Below, in pieces: positions 1 through 12,445 of a stretch of 64,000 nucleotides of DNA (positions are counted from its first letter, which is position 1; each line of letters starts with the position of its first letter). This stretch comes from Nymphaea colorata. Its lineage: Eukaryota; Streptophyta; Magnoliopsida; Nymphaeales; Nymphaeaceae. Location of the stretch: contig NC_045148.1 of NCBI RefSeq assembly GCF_008831285.2, forward strand, positions 22,944,283 through 23,008,282, read 5' to 3'. The position numbers and the translations under genes are program-made. The notes under the pieces were generated by a model that was not told the DNA's origin, made no database searches, and saw nothing but the letters and a program-made list of their open reading frames with translations.

Positions 1-2654
1 CAATGCAGCCATGTTAGCGAAAGGCTTCAGCCTTTCACATCTGCACACAGTCGACGGCTTGAGGGCAGGCAAGTCACCAATTGTGTTGAGCCCATCACAA
101 TTCCAAACCTTCAAGGACTTCAGCAAAGGCATCCTCATCAATTCACACAATGTTGGGCATTCGCTGACCTCTAATTCTTCCAATGATTTAATTCCTATCA
201 CTGTTGCACACAAGGTTGGGCAACGTTCCAGGCATAGCATCCGCAGCTCCACATAGTTGGTGTCCAAATACCACGCTGGCTTATCTCCTTCATAATCGCA
301 AATTCCCAACCTCTCCATGTGATGTGGAGGTTCCAAAGCCTCCAGCAAACCCCTCTGCTCAGAAGCACTACCCATTGTGTCATCCTCTCCCACCCGGAAG
401 TCCAATTTCACCCTAACTCATGCTTCTCCTTAAGCTGTGCATGCTTTCCATCAATTTCTTCACCCATCCCCCACCCAAACCTTCTATTGACAATTCCCAC
501 TTCAGTTTGTTCATGTCTTTTAGTTACTTAATATTGCATCCTCTTGTATCCCCCTTGTCATCGCATACCATAAACCTATGCAAGGTCCGTAAATTGCTAA
601 GCTTCCCCAAGCCTGCTGCCATAAATTCCAATTTCTTTGTATCTTTCAGCTCAAGATACCTCAAGTTGCACAGTTCAACCATTTCCTTGGCCAACTCTTC
701 AATTGTACTATAACTTAAATCTAATGTTTGCAAGTTACAGAGTCTGCCGATTGAACTGGGCAACTGACTCACAATAGAACAGCTTAGATTGAGATATTTT
801 TGAAGTGAAAAGTCTTCAATGCAGTTTGGCAGCTCATGCATAACAAATCTCTCCAATGACAACACCCTCAACCACTTGAAATTCGTGGTTAAGTGTTTAA
901 TATAAACCAGAGAAAAGTCTAACAAGGAATCAAAATTGGAATTGGAATCAGAATTGCACAACAATGTGCGCAACTTTCTTGCTGCTCCCGAGGCATTATG
1001 CTTGGGCGCTTCTGCATCATGGACACCAAGTAATGACAGATGGCAGGTGTGCTTTGTAGCAGAGGCATGGCTATATTCCTTTTCACCTATATATAAGGCA
1101 AGGTCATGCAAAATGTCATTCAATTTGAGATGCTTACATTCAGTTTCTTCAATCATGAACCGATTTATCAAATCATTAATCCATTGGTTAGCAGTCACTT
1201 CCACATCAATGCCTTTATCTTGGTCAATCAGTCCTTGCGCCATCCATTGCATGACCAATGTATCCCTTTCTATCTCATAATCCTTTGGATAAATGCAACA
1301 ATATACAAAACAACTCTTCAAATAATTTAGCAAGTCATCGTAGCTCAGGATGAGACCAGGAAGAATGCTACCAAATATTTCAGAGGATGATGATGAGGCA
1401 GGCATCTTCCATTTCCAGATCTCACTCTTCTCAATGCTTTCCCAGTCATCCTTCGTCATCCTTTTTGTACACATTAAGGACCCCACTGTCTGGACAACAA
1501 GTGGCAACCCACCACACTTCTCCACTATTTTCACCCCCATATTTTTCAAATTATGACTCTCCAATTCATGTTCTTCTTTGAGTGCCACACGCACAAGCAA
1601 GCTCCAACTTTCATTGAAAGGCATTTTTGGCAATTTATGCATTTTAGCACCAATCCCTTCGGAGACTTCTACCTTTCCACTGGTGACCAAAATCTTTCTC
1701 TCCTTTGCACATCCCAACAGGATGCCTGCTACCTCTCCCCACCACTCATCTAATTCCCATACATCATCTAAGACCAATAAGAACATGCTCTTTGACAGCT
1801 CACTCTGTAATTGTGTGCACAAATTAGGGAAGGAAGTACTACCGTTAAGTCTCCTTCTGATTCCTTGCATACTTCCTCTAGTATCTTTTGCAGCAAAGCC
1901 ATATGATTTGGCTTCTCTGAAACACAAACCCACCACCTTTGGTTCCCAAACTGTTCTTTGACTTCATTAAAACCATTTTGCAAGAGTTGTTTTCCCAATC
2001 CCGGCTTGACCTACAAAGGATACAATAGAAACACCATCTTTTCCGAGTGCACTACTCTTTAAATCCATCAAACAAGAGTTCTTTTACTTTCTCTTTATCA
2101 TCTGCCCTACCCATGGGTGGTTGTACAGTACCTATGAGATGGGTTGTCTCTCAAGGATTGTCATGTTCACCACCACTAGGATCCTCACTCTTAACTTTTG
2201 GAGTTATGTTGAGCCAATCCACCATTTCCTTACGTTGTTCTATTTCGTTGATCTTTTTAATTTCATTCCCAAGTTGGTAAGAAGCAGATACATGTTCCTT
2301 AAAGCAAGAGTACAAAGTGATATAGGGCTTTCTTACCTTGTTCCATGAAGTTATAGAACCCTTGTCCCTTTTGTTGAGCTCAGTTTTGGTTTCATATCCT
2401 TCGATGATGTCTTTGGCATCATATAAAACATCCTTCAGCTCTGCCTCCAGATCTCTGTTGTGCTCGTTGCAGAAAAATGGTTTTCGCTCTACGACTTTGA
2501 TGGTCTTCTGCAAGCGTTCCAGCTTCTCCTGGAGCTTCTTGAGTTCGACTTTGGCATTCCGGATGAGGAACACCTTGTCTTTCAACAAACCCGTTACAGA
2601 CTGGAACAGATTAGAAATGGCTGCTTCTGCAAGTGCATCCATAAATATTGCCAT
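1..2654 (-). pseudogene. NLR-A: CC-NB-ARC-LRR (CNL) resistance-type pseudogene, 3' end cut by window edge
   Basis: Reads leftwards from an ATG at 2654. Seen: an Rx-type coiled-coil domain (167 codons to a TGA at 2151-2153) with the EDVID-like LYDAKDIIEGY; a P-loop near 1990-2014 reading GQAGIGKTTL (usual GGIGKTT); kinase-2 LLVLDDVWEL; GGLPLV; an RNBS-D-like CFVYCCIYPKDYEI block; LHDLA in place of MHD; then LRRs. Breaks: TGA after HDNP; a frameshift at about 1966-1982 right after the P-loop (two bases lost relative to NLR-B); a second near 1840-1850 (net four bases lost); a TAA near 522 just after RGCNIK; and further stops near 415. LRR homology continues in frame past 383 to base 1, so the C-terminal repeats lie outside the window. 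Known of the family: CNLs are cytosolic ATP-binding immune receptors. Inferred: no full-length receptor can be made. A CC-only peptide is the only long product possible from the start codon. Confidence 0.9.
2151..2654 (-). CDS. Open reading frame for a CC-only (Rx_N) peptide, 167 residues, 5' part of NLR-A
   Basis: This 504-base frame is intact from ATG to TGA. It encodes the N-terminal four-helix Rx-type CC domain: an amphipathic start (MDALAEAAISNLFQSV), heptad-like K/L/E stretches around residues 25-55, LYDAKDIIEGY around residues 75-90 (the EDVID region), the linker WNKVRKPYITLYSCFKEH, and a charged tail ending GGEHDNP. The same TGA (CGA in NLR-D) is present at the matching position in NLR-B. 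Truncated CC-only NLR proteins exist in plants, so expression is conceivable, but nothing here shows transcription. The alternative is that it is simply the 5' part of a dead gene. Confidence 0.45.
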   Translation of the reverse strand: MAIFMDALAEAAISNLFQSVTGLLKDKVFLIRNAKVELKKLQEKLERLQKTIKVVERKPFFCNEHNRDLEAELKDVLYDAKDIIEGYETKTELNKRDKGSITSWNKVRKPYITLYSCFKEHVSASYQLGNEIKKINEIEQRKEMVDWLNITPKVKSEDPSGGEHDNP

Positions 2655-3239
2655 CTTCCCTTCAGTTTCTCAGTAGGTGGAAGAGGAAGAGTTGCAATTT
2701 TCAAGTGTGTGTGTGTGAGAGAGAGAGAGAGAGTAAATACAACAGGTTTCCCTCTTTCTTTAATTTGTAGTTGCCTATTTCAAAAGAAAGAATAATCCCT
2801 CTTTCATTAATTTCTAGTTGCTAATTTTATAATAAAGAATAATCTTTCTTTCTTTAATTTCTAGTTGCCAATTTTATAAGAAAGAATAATCCCCCTTTCT
2901 TTACTTTCTAGTTGCTGATTTTATATGCAAGAATAATCCCATGAAGTGTAACCTACAGAAGGTCTCCTCCCCCAGCTTTCTTTCATTTCTGGTGGCCTAT
3001 TTTACAAGATAGAATAAACGTATTGGAGTGGATCGAAAGTTTAACCTGCCGAGTGCTTATTTGGAGTGTGGTGAGCACATGTGCTTCACAGGCTGGTAAG
3101 GTCCATATTGCTGCTAAATAAGTCAGGGAAAGTCCCCCAACCCCAGTTACTACTTCACCTAAATTTCCCCTTCCTCAAGTTAATTTATTTATCTGATTGT
3201 ATTTATGTAAAAAAGTTTGGATGCATGATTTTTTTTTTT
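2655..3239. repeat. 5' flank of NLR-A: GT/GA microsatellite and 47-bp minisatellite
   Basis: A (GT)n(GA)n tract lies at about 2706-2733, roughly 50-80 bases upstream of the NLR-A start codon. From about 2750 to 2940 a 47-bp unit is repeated four times: the shared TAGTTG recurs at 2768, 2815, 2862 and 2909. Each unit holds a CTTTCTTTAATTTCTAGTTG-like half and an AGAATAATCC half. A looser related unit follows at about 2977-3015. No coding sequence is seen between 2940 and 3239. Confidence 0.8.
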
Positions 3240-3852
3240 AAATCCAAAATTTTGTTAGATATTGGGTTTGAGCATACAGCATATACTCTGGCGAAAGACT
3301 TGTGTGTGTGTGTGTGCATATGTACATGTATGGATTTCTCTAACTCATATACAGTCAAATGGGTGCTAGCATCTGCTGACAATTAATCATATCAAATGAT
3401 AGCATGTTCACGCGAAAATATTGTGCTTGTGCCATATTTACTGTAAGTGTTTACGTTCTACTGCTTCCACATCTCCCTCTCTACTAATGGATATAGATAT
3501 TATTTTGATACAATCAAAGAACATGACAGAAATTAAAACATGTGAATGCAATAAAAATGCAAACTAGATCCAACTCTTATGTCTGTGAGTTAGATTCAAA
3601 CATCTTCAAATAGAATTAGAGAATGATATCTGCCCCACTGCAAAGTCAAAATCTTATTTTATAAGAGTCGTTTATATTTTTATTATTAAAAATATTTAAA
3701 TAAGAAAATGACTAACTTAATATATGTTTCTCATCAAATCACTCTTAAGATCATATTTATGAGGTAAGATTGCCTAAAAATATTTTAATAATTAATTTTA
3801 ATATGTCTAGTTTTTGTCTTATACCCAAGTGGTCTGCTTTTCACTAACTTTT

Positions 3853-3884
<32 letters not shown>

Positions 3885-4386
3885 TACAAATAAAGAGAGA
3901 GTGACAGGAGAAGTGCACTCAGATCTCATTGTAGAATGGATCAATGGCGCAGGTTCACACGGATCGGATCTTAGAATGGATCCAAGATACAACTAGTTAG
4001 GAAGTTAAATGAAAGGGCAGTTCATTTGGAGGGGATGAAGATGATAATTAATTGAAAACCCAAAATTTATTTTGCTTTCATTTGTAAATGTTTTCTTCTT
4101 TTACATTCAATTTGTGCTCTTGTTCCTCACTAGATTTGTAGTTTTCCTCATAAAATAGAGCTTATACTTTAATTACTGCTTTGGGGGGAGAAGGGAAGGA
4201 GAGAGAGAGAGAGAGAGATCTTTTGTTTTGTCAACGAATTGTTCTGTTTGTTTACCATTCCAAAGTTTAGCTGCTGAAGATTTGATCTTTGATGTTTCTT
4301 TTTACTTCTGAAATGTCTAAGGTGGCGACTTAATGGTTCAGTTTTATTCTTTTCCATGTTTTCTTTTCAATGGAAAACCTGATTAA

Positions 4387-4610
4387 CACTACAAAAAAAA
4401 AAAGTTTTACCATGGGAGGAATGCGTCAGTAAAAATTGCAACACCGTCAGTATAAGTTGTAGCCCCAATTTGATGAGCACCATATTCCGAAGGTTAAACT
4501 TAACATTATTTTTAGGGTCTCTACACTTGAGTAAGTTAAAAAGATACAGAATGTCGCATGACAAGATACAATAAACTATTATAACAATTGATATATAAGT
4601 TACACTTGAG
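4387..4610 (+). mobile_element. CACTA-type transposon terminus inside block D1
   Basis: The sequence starts CACTACAAAAAA and is followed by subterminal GTCAGTA-type repeats near 4425 and 4447. The same end, reversed (GTAGTG), closes at 28253 in copy B and 58619 in copy C. CACTA (CMC/EnSpm) elements carry 5'-CACTA ends and many short subterminal repeats. The other end was not found, so this is probably a truncated non-autonomous copy that spread with D1. Confidence 0.5.
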
Positions 4611-5360
4611 ATGGCCCCTCACCCTCTGCCATGGTCTTTCATTGAATCCTTCTTGTTTGCCACATGAATACCTTATGTCATCTCTAGTGCCTTGTGATCC
4701 ACCTTGCTAACTAATGTCCTTTGCTTCTTTGCTGCGGAATCGTGATACTATTTTTTTGTTGACTCTCATTTCTTGTATTGCTTGCTTGTTACCGCTTGGC
4801 CTTCTCTCGCCCACACCCTCCCCTCTCACCGCAGCAGCTTCTTATCTTCTCTCCTTCACCTTCAGTCAGTAGTGGTTGGCAATTTACTGTCTTGAATCAT
4901 CTACTATTGGTGGCAGGGTTGGGAAGAGCACAATAATAGTGAAGGCAGGATTGGGAAGAACACATCAGCGAGTGTTGGATCAATTGGATGCACTGTGAAG
5001 GTAGATTGTCCATGTCCACCTTGCTCTTACCATTGGCCACGGGATGACTTCCACCCGGGGGGGGGTTGAGGGTCCGCCCTGGCACCAAGCCCATTTTCTT
5101 TCATCAAACAATGGAACACTCATCCTAGAAAGTTCATTCCATTTCATTACACACAATAGCAGAGGGAGGGGGGGGGGGGCAGGCAGCAGCCTTGGCACCC
5201 CCCTCCCCCCTAAGATTTTAAAAACTTTAAAAATATATATGTAAATCTATGAAATTTTAGTTTAATATATACAAAAGATTGAAATTTCTATTTCTGCCCC
5301 TATTAAAATTTTGAAACTATAGTTTGTCTCCTGTGACAAGAAATTTCTGGTTCCACCCCT

Positions 5361-5720
5361 GATCACACATGCCTCATAACTAGAATGGGGACAACGGTTC
5401 CTATTCCAGTGATTCCTTGAAACAATTTTCTGGAAACAAGTTGGCATTTAAAGGTTTTCATAGGATCAAACTATACATAAAAGACAAATTTATGTAGGTA
5501 AAATTATTCAATGGTACAAAATTTTAATCCACACCACCCTTTTAAGTATCCACAGCGTGCACTCTTGCCCTTTCACTTTTTATGCTTTCCATTTGTGACT
5601 TTATCGACCGTGTTTTTTCCTCTCTCATTTGTATTCTCTTGATTTATTTGATGCCATCTAAGAAACAAGCAGGGGCAGAGTCAGGGATTTTTTCATGAGG
5701 GGCCGAATATTGTTTTAAAA
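5361..5720. mobile_element. hAT-like MITE ends (degenerate)
   Basis: Around 5300-5361 the sequence reads AACTATAGTTTG...GGTTCCACCCCTG, the complement of the CAGGGGTGGA-type terminus found at 27273. A second, one-sided terminus starts at about 5671 (CAGGGGCAGAGTCAGGGATT). Both match the terminal family seen at 7728-7917 and 49653-49798. They are fragments inside block D1 and have no coding capacity. Confidence 0.4.
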
Positions 5721-6717
5721 TTTTAACAACTGCGAAAATATAAGTTTTTTAAAATTTTTTTACATCAGATATATGAATTTTGTAACAAAAAATTTAAATG
5801 TAAATTTTTACATGTAAATTTTTATTTTTTTTTCTTTTAAGGTCTAGATACCAGCGATTGGAGATCAGAAAATTGAGGAGGACAAGTTCACGTTGGGTTC
5901 ATTAGAAAATCGGCCATCCTTTGCTTTGAGTTTGGAACAAGCGAACACAGGGGAAGAATCCATTGGAAATTCGAAGAGTTCCAGACATGGAAGAGAGTTT
6001 TGGATTTTTTTTTGCTTCCCTCGTTTATTGCCTTCTCCAATCATCTTGAGACTCTTCATTTCTTTGCCGTCTTCATCATTGATTGGATTCTCATGCGGAA
6101 TTTTTGGAATAATGTCTTGCATTTCTTTCGTAAATTTCTAATTCTGTATTTCTTCACTCCTATCAATGGTGTTCTTCCTGGTTGCAATTGATTTTTACTC
6201 CGACCTCCTGAATTTATATTGATTGATTATTACAATTGGAAGAAAGTATAACTTTACAATATATTCCAGTCGAAATATAAACACTCATAAAGTGAATCCG
6301 ATTGTTGGTGGAGTCGATTTCATGATATAATGAAGTCTGATTCCTTGCTCATCCAAGGAGTAAGGAAAACATTCAGGCTTCAACCGTTTTTTTTTTTGCA
6401 TACATCATTAAAACATTCAATAACATAGACGAATGAACAACATTTTCTTCAAAGCCATAGTGGCCTTCTCTTTCCAATTTTGCACAGGTAGGAGGACTCT
6501 TTGAAAATTAGATTTTTGTTTCTGGAATAAACTCAGCTTGAAGACGCTATTTCCTAATTTTCAAAAATAGAAAATTTAGTTTGGATTAGTTGTGAGAATT
6601 GTGATGCACATATGCTTTTAATATGTATCTTTTTATTGTGGGATGTTTTGAGTGGGGATTGCCTTGGGCAGGGGACTTGCCTTGAGCTGGGGAATCCTTG
6701 GGCAAGAGTTCAACTAT

Positions 6718-9700
6718 CACTACAAAAAACCTAAGCATTACTGATGGCCAGAAAATGTTGGTGAAAATAGAATTCATGTTAGTAATGTTTTGATCGACAT
6801 TTTGCTCCTTTGTTGATAAAGGGAATGCCGGTAAAAATCATAATCAATACACTGGACAAAGCATCAGTGCAGGGTATCATCGGCATGACTTAAACATGGT
6901 TAAACATTGACTATTAATGACGTCCTCTCGCATCGATAATAATCTATTATTTTCAATATGTTAGTTACATTCGGTAAAAACTTTACCAGAGCGAGACAGT
7001 CCATCGGTAAAATATAACTTTTCACTCATTTAAACTATTCGGCGAAAACACTTATGGGTGGCTAAAAAGGCTAAGGACAGAAAACATTCAAACATCCAAA
7101 AAAACATTCAAATGACAACTAACCAAAATAATATTTTATGAACAAGTATATGTGTACTTGAATTAGACATGGTCTAAAATCAGGCCACAATGATCTGGAA
7201 TCCGGCGATGACAAAAATTAGGGTAAAATTGAGGGTTTTATAGACATTTTGTGTAATTAATATGTCAAATTTAAGGTACTAAGATCAACAAACATTTTTC
7301 TAAAACTTCAGGTTGGCTTACATCCTAAGCCAACTCAAGCAAAGGAAGCCTACACAGCCTGACAATTAAGCCATTCCAAGAGTGCACTACTATGTGTTTA
7401 CGGCAGCTGTACAAACAGCTCAAATTGTGTTGCTTCCATTGGCTGCTTGCCATCCATGCCAAAGCAGTCCTTTGCAACAAGCATCTCTTAGCAGCCCACA
7501 CCTTAGCTTAACTATGACCATAACTGGTACAGCTATAGACAGGCCACCCGTGAAACCTCAGCCCTGGCTTGCTGTGATAATCATGGAGAGCCATTCCATG
7601 ATCCACCATGGCCGAAGTTTAAACAAGAACACTTGCAAAGTGATCTATGGACACAGTCATCATCTCTTGGCTATGAGGGAACTCTTTATAGGCGAACGAC
7701 AAGCTCAGAAGTTTGCTCTCACCTATGCAGGGGCAGAGCCAAGTGCGGGGGACCATAGGGCCCTAGACTGCACTAAAAAAAAAAACAATTAGAGGTAAAT
7801 TTTAAAAAATTTCATTCCTCCTATATAAAAATTAAAAAAAATGGTATTTCAGATTCTATCAAAATTTAAAAACTCTAATTTGGCTCTCCTTATGAAAAAT
7901 TTCTGGCTCTGCCCCTCCCCCTATGGTCCTCATGGCCTTACTTGTTGGCAGCTTCAACCACCACCTGCAAGCATATGAGATTAAGTAATGATCAAAGCCC
8001 TGTCTCCTCATGTGTCTTCATGCCTCCCTCTAGTCAAGGCAATCACTACTTGCCAACTGGCATGAAGATGTCATTCGGCTGCCTCATGGTATTGGCATGC
8101 CTTATACCATGGATTATGTGAGAAGACGTGCACCGTTAGGTCCCCCACTCGTTGGGCCTTGAGAAGAAGGCCCATTTTAAGGAGAGTGGGTTGATGTCGT
8201 CCCGGCTTGACCTGTATCTATCTCTCTACCCTTGATCCGGCCGCTACCTCCACACTTGACAAGAGCCATCATAGGCATTCTCAAGGAGACTGTCTCATGG
8301 TCCAGACCTCAGTATGGGCCTGTGCCCTTTCCAAAACCTTGCCTGCATCCATTTATTGTAGTATGTCCATCTGCCTCAAGAAGTTAACCCAGCAACTCTA
8401 GCAGCCAAGAGTGAACCGGCCATGCCAGCCAAGTGCCCAACTATAGCAAGACGGTTTGGTGAGTAAAGCAGGGAAGGACATTTTGGAAATTTATTAAAAA
8501 AAATGTCCCCTACAGTCTTTTTAATTTTTTCAATTTTATCAATAGAAAAAGTTTTCTTTTTCTGTGTGAATTAAGGGTATTTTAGTCATTAACTATAGTG
8601 ATGCACGAAAATTCATGCACCAGTATGGCGCATATAACCAGATTCGCAACCCTTGCAATAGGAAGCATCAAAGGCTCGGTTGAAATGTTTTTGTTGTCTC
8701 CTAGTTTTAATGACTAGATCATTTGCCAATTACTATGACTTTTAAATATAAAGATAGAAGGGAAGGTCTTAACAAAGCATAAGATAGCTGGAGGAATAGA
8801 GTGGTTAAGGTCTCAGGGTGTGCCACCTAGTGGGTTCTTCGGCCTTCTCTATAAAGCCATGTTTGGATGGAGAGAAATTTAAGAAAATGTTTAGTAGGAT
8901 GGAAGGAACAAGAAAACAAAGGAATTGAATGAAAATTGGTACCGAAAGGAAAGAAAATGAGAAGAAAAGTAAAAAAGATTGTTATAAAAGCTTGTTTGGA
9001 TATAAAAGAAAGGAAAATAGGTATATTTTATATTAAAATTATGCATACCATTTCTTGTAACGTATTTTACTTCTTCTATGCATGTTTGCTGACACCCCCT
9101 TATTTCTGCCATTGATACGTATAGAGGAAATTAGAAGTCTAGAGTATTGGACTTGGTCTCACGTTTTGAATATCATGTATAAATAACATTGGAATATCTA
9201 AGATGGACTACATGTTTCAAAAATTTTGTTAGACTCATACATATATACTTGTTATTAAAGATAATATCATTCATTTGTATGTTGATCAATAATATGTTCT
9301 GTATAATACATTAATTGCATCTTTGTTCTGTTATTGATATCGGGCAAGGCTTTTTTGTATTCCTATTTTTCAGGTTCTATATAATATAGTACAATATAAA
9401 ACATATTATAATTTTTTACTGACAGGTATCTCACATCAGTAAAAAAACAATTTAGCGCCCATGAAATAGCTATTACTGACAGGAAGTGATCGTCAATATT
9501 AAATATAAATTTTTCTGGCGGGTATTCCGTTAGTAAAAAGTGCATGGATGGTAGCCAGTTGTTAGTATATCTGGTATACTTTAGTGATGGCTGTGGGTGT
9601 GTGTCAGTAAATCCTCAGCAATACATGATGATCACGATTGTCAGTATAAGTGCACAATTTACTGACAGTTGTAAGGAAGTCTCGTTAAACCCCATGCAAT

Positions 9701-9864
9701 ACACTAACAGCAACAGCCATTATTACAAGTCGACATTCAATGAAAGATTCAATAGCACAATCTACACTGATGGATGGTGACATCCATCAATAAAAGTATT
9801 AATGGTGTCTTGACATTTTTAAGTGACGTTTTTTTAAATGTCAATAATGTTTTTTTTTTTGGTG
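6718..9864. mobile_element. Candidate non-autonomous CACTA-type transposon, ~3.1 kb
   Basis: The left end at 6718 is CACTACAAAAAAC. It is followed by subterminal motifs of the ACTGATG, CGGTAAA and TCGGTAAA type up to about 7025. The right end region (9410-9864) holds many ACTGACA or TCAGTAA motifs and finishes with a T-run and GGTG, a degenerate complement of the left end. The flanking 3-bp sequences (TAT and ATC) do not match, so the boundary on one side may be wrong, or two elements may be joined. No transposase is seen inside. A frame at 7382-7792 has no recognisable domain. A hAT-like MITE is nested at 7728-7917. Confidence 0.4.
7728..7917. mobile_element. hAT-like MITE with terminal inverted repeats
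   Basis: The left end CAGGGGCAGAGCC (7728-7740) is mirrored by GGCTCTGCCCCT (7905-7916). It is flanked by near-matching 8-bp sequences, CACCTATG (7720-7727) and CCCTATG preceded by C (7918-7925). The 8-bp duplication and the CAGGG start fit the hAT superfamily. At about 190 bp it cannot code for a transposase and would depend on an autonomous element elsewhere. Confidence 0.65.
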
Positions 9865-12389
9865 ATCTAAGCCTTAGGATGCCAATAAATTGGATTTGAA
9901 CCATATGTATTGTTTCATAATGTCCAATTTCTGATCAAAACCAGCAGTAGGCTCCCATCTTTTATTAAGAACAAAAAAAAATTGGAAACTATACACAAAT
10001 TATAAATATCCAGTTTATTGGATATGGTCCATGTATTTGAATTTGAATTCAAATGTAGAAACATTTCAATCTAACTTTTATATTCATAATCTGAACTTTA
10101 TATGAATTTGACTTTTTAATTAGCATCTATATCCAAGTCCGACTTCTAAATAAACAACTAATCATTTTGAACCACAGTAATTGATATTTTGAGAATCGGC
10201 CTCCAATGAGTTTAGGTGATTTAGGTTTCAATCTATGGGTTTAGGTGAAAGATCAAACCCATATGGTTCAATGGGGATCGTCCATTATAGGTAGTGCTTG
10301 AACTTTAGCCACGTGTAATTCAACTGTGGAGGTTCAGTTGTCAACCAGTGTTGTTAGAGACGGCCAAGACTGGCCGAGACAGAAAGTAGTGACAGGCAGG
10401 GCCACGTCTAGATTGAGTTGGATCGACTCAAGATTGACTGAAAAAACTCAAGCTCGAGCTCAACTTCATGATACAACATCGAGCTCGAACTCAATTTATT
10501 TAGCTCGCTTATGCTAAACATGCACTGTTTCTTTTAACTTGTTTAGTTAGTACTGGTTTAACATTCTGTCATTTTAATTCAACATTCATTATCGAATCAA
10601 GTTTAAACGATCGACTAAATTATTTTATATCAAATGTGAATCTCCTATTATGTTTAGAAATACTAATTTTATATAAATAATGTTTTAGTTCAAATTATTT
10701 TTGTAAAAAAAAATTGATATTTTCTACCATCAAAATCTTGATGTTCTAAGAACCATTCACTTTTAGATTATTGAAAATATTATTAACATAAGAAAAATGA
10801 CTAACCTGTCCACTGCCTTTGCAGGTATCATGCAATGGATTTCAGTTTTCGGTGGCTTTGAAGAGAGGAGGAAGGCTGTCATCCAGCTTCAGGGGAAAGA
10901 ATACTCCTCTCATCTTCATGTGCAAGGCTTCAAAAATTAAAAAAAAAATAAAAAAGTAATAAAAAGTTATGATCATGAAAAAAGTAATAAAAAGTGATGG
11001 CCCACTGGGCTGACCCATCAAAAGGATCAAAATAGTTTAAGAGTTTCATTCCAGGCTCTAGGCTACGTCATACATGACACGATTTGATTCCTCACTAGTC
11101 CATCAGCTTATTGTTCCCTTGCACTTAAAAAAAAAAATTATAAAGAAAAACGATAGCTTTTGGCTCTCCACCATCCAAAGATTCTTTGACTGTCATCAAG
11201 GAAAATTTAAAATGGTCATGGACATAAATAAAAGAAGAGACATAACAAGTAAATGGTTCTTGGGTTTCAAGTTACCTAAAGCCATGTAAAAACACCGGTC
11301 TCTAGTTTGATTCGTATACACATTATGCTTCTATGTCCTAAGTGGTGCTGCGTGTGCTCTACACGCTGGCAAGATCCATGATTGGTGCTAAATAAATCTG
11401 TAAAAATTCCTCAAACCCAAACTTCTACTTGTATTATTTAAAAAATTAGGGTCCATGAACTTTTTTTTTTTTTTCAAAATAAAAATTGACACTCGCAACT
11501 TTGAATGATATGTACGCTGACCTTGACTTTGAAATTGGCTCGTGACGTGATGCTGGGGGCTTTGCTAATAATTTTTTTTAGCCCATCCAAGTTTCGTGAT
11601 TTGACCATTGACAAAGGTGTGAAAGGTCTCTCTAACAATAGCAACAGAGCAAGATCAAGTGGCTCTAACCAGGGAAGGTTGGTTCGGACCAATTACTTGA
11701 TTTCGTGCACAAAAGGCTGAAGTTTAGGGTTTAAAACAATTGGTGCATGAAGCAGAAATCCAACATTTTCGCACTGTGGTCAAATGTACAGTTCATTAAG
11801 TACCTCAGTTGTTGCTGTGGCTTATATATACATATATATAACAGTAGAACTCGACCCCAATTGCAATCGATTTGCCGACAGAAGGACAGCAAGTTGTAGA
11901 AATTAAAGGAAAAGAAGAGAGAAAAGCTTCATGGAAGCTCTCTTGATAAGCTTGTGAAGGGTGTGGAATAGTTGGGTCAGATGCTGCTGATTTTGATCAA
12001 GAAGTTTATGTGGAAAAAATTTAAGTGTTTTTTCTTTTTGATGAAAATAAAGTTCATGCAATGCACTGCATCGTCTGCCAATTATATATTGTGGTTCATA
12101 TCGCTGTCTACAAAGTCGATTTTTTTCTTTTCATTTTTGTGCACTTGTGTGCGGATCAATGTTCCTTCTTTAGATGCATCATTTTTTTTTCCTCTTAAAA
12201 CCCCAATCGAGGAATCAAGAACAAATTGATAGTGGCTTCTTTTATTTCTCCAGACAGTGATTAATTTTTTTAAATAAATTATTTAATTTAACTTTTTAAT
12301 GATCTGTCAGCATTAATTATTTTTCTCACTTTAAATCATTAAAAAATCAAAAGCCAATATTTTAAAACATCTTGTTATAGGTGAAATTA

Positions 12390-12445
<56 letters not shown>

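Larger units (their letters stand above)
3240..6130 (+). repeat. Duplicated non-coding block D1, copy A
   Basis: This stretch recurs in inverted orientation at 26505-29365 and, in part, at 57906-59290. Shared landmarks: a TGTGTG microsatellite near 3301; an AT-rich run at 3600-3800; an ACAC tract near 3868; a GA tract near 4200; a CACTAC terminus at 4387; and a gene-like minus-strand frame at 5865-6122 whose counterpart in copy B has many indels. The segment 4611-5040 is not matched in copy B and looks like an insertion or replacement. No recognisable gene lies in it. The long frames differ between copies, so I treat them as chance. Confidence 0.8.

Noticed and set aside
1578-1961. 127-codon plus-strand frame
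   Set aside because: It is the antisense shadow of the NLR-A NB-ARC. The minus strand carries kinase-2 and GLPL motifs.
2151-2653. Possibility that the TGA after the CC domain lies in an intron
   Set aside because: NLR-D reads through the same position without interruption, and no GT...AG pair would remove only the stop in NLR-A or NLR-B.
5865-6122. 85-codon minus-strand frame in D1 copy A with a counterpart in copy B (26537-26740)
   Set aside because: The two copies disagree by frameshifting indels and show no domain. The frame is not conserved, so it is not called a gene.
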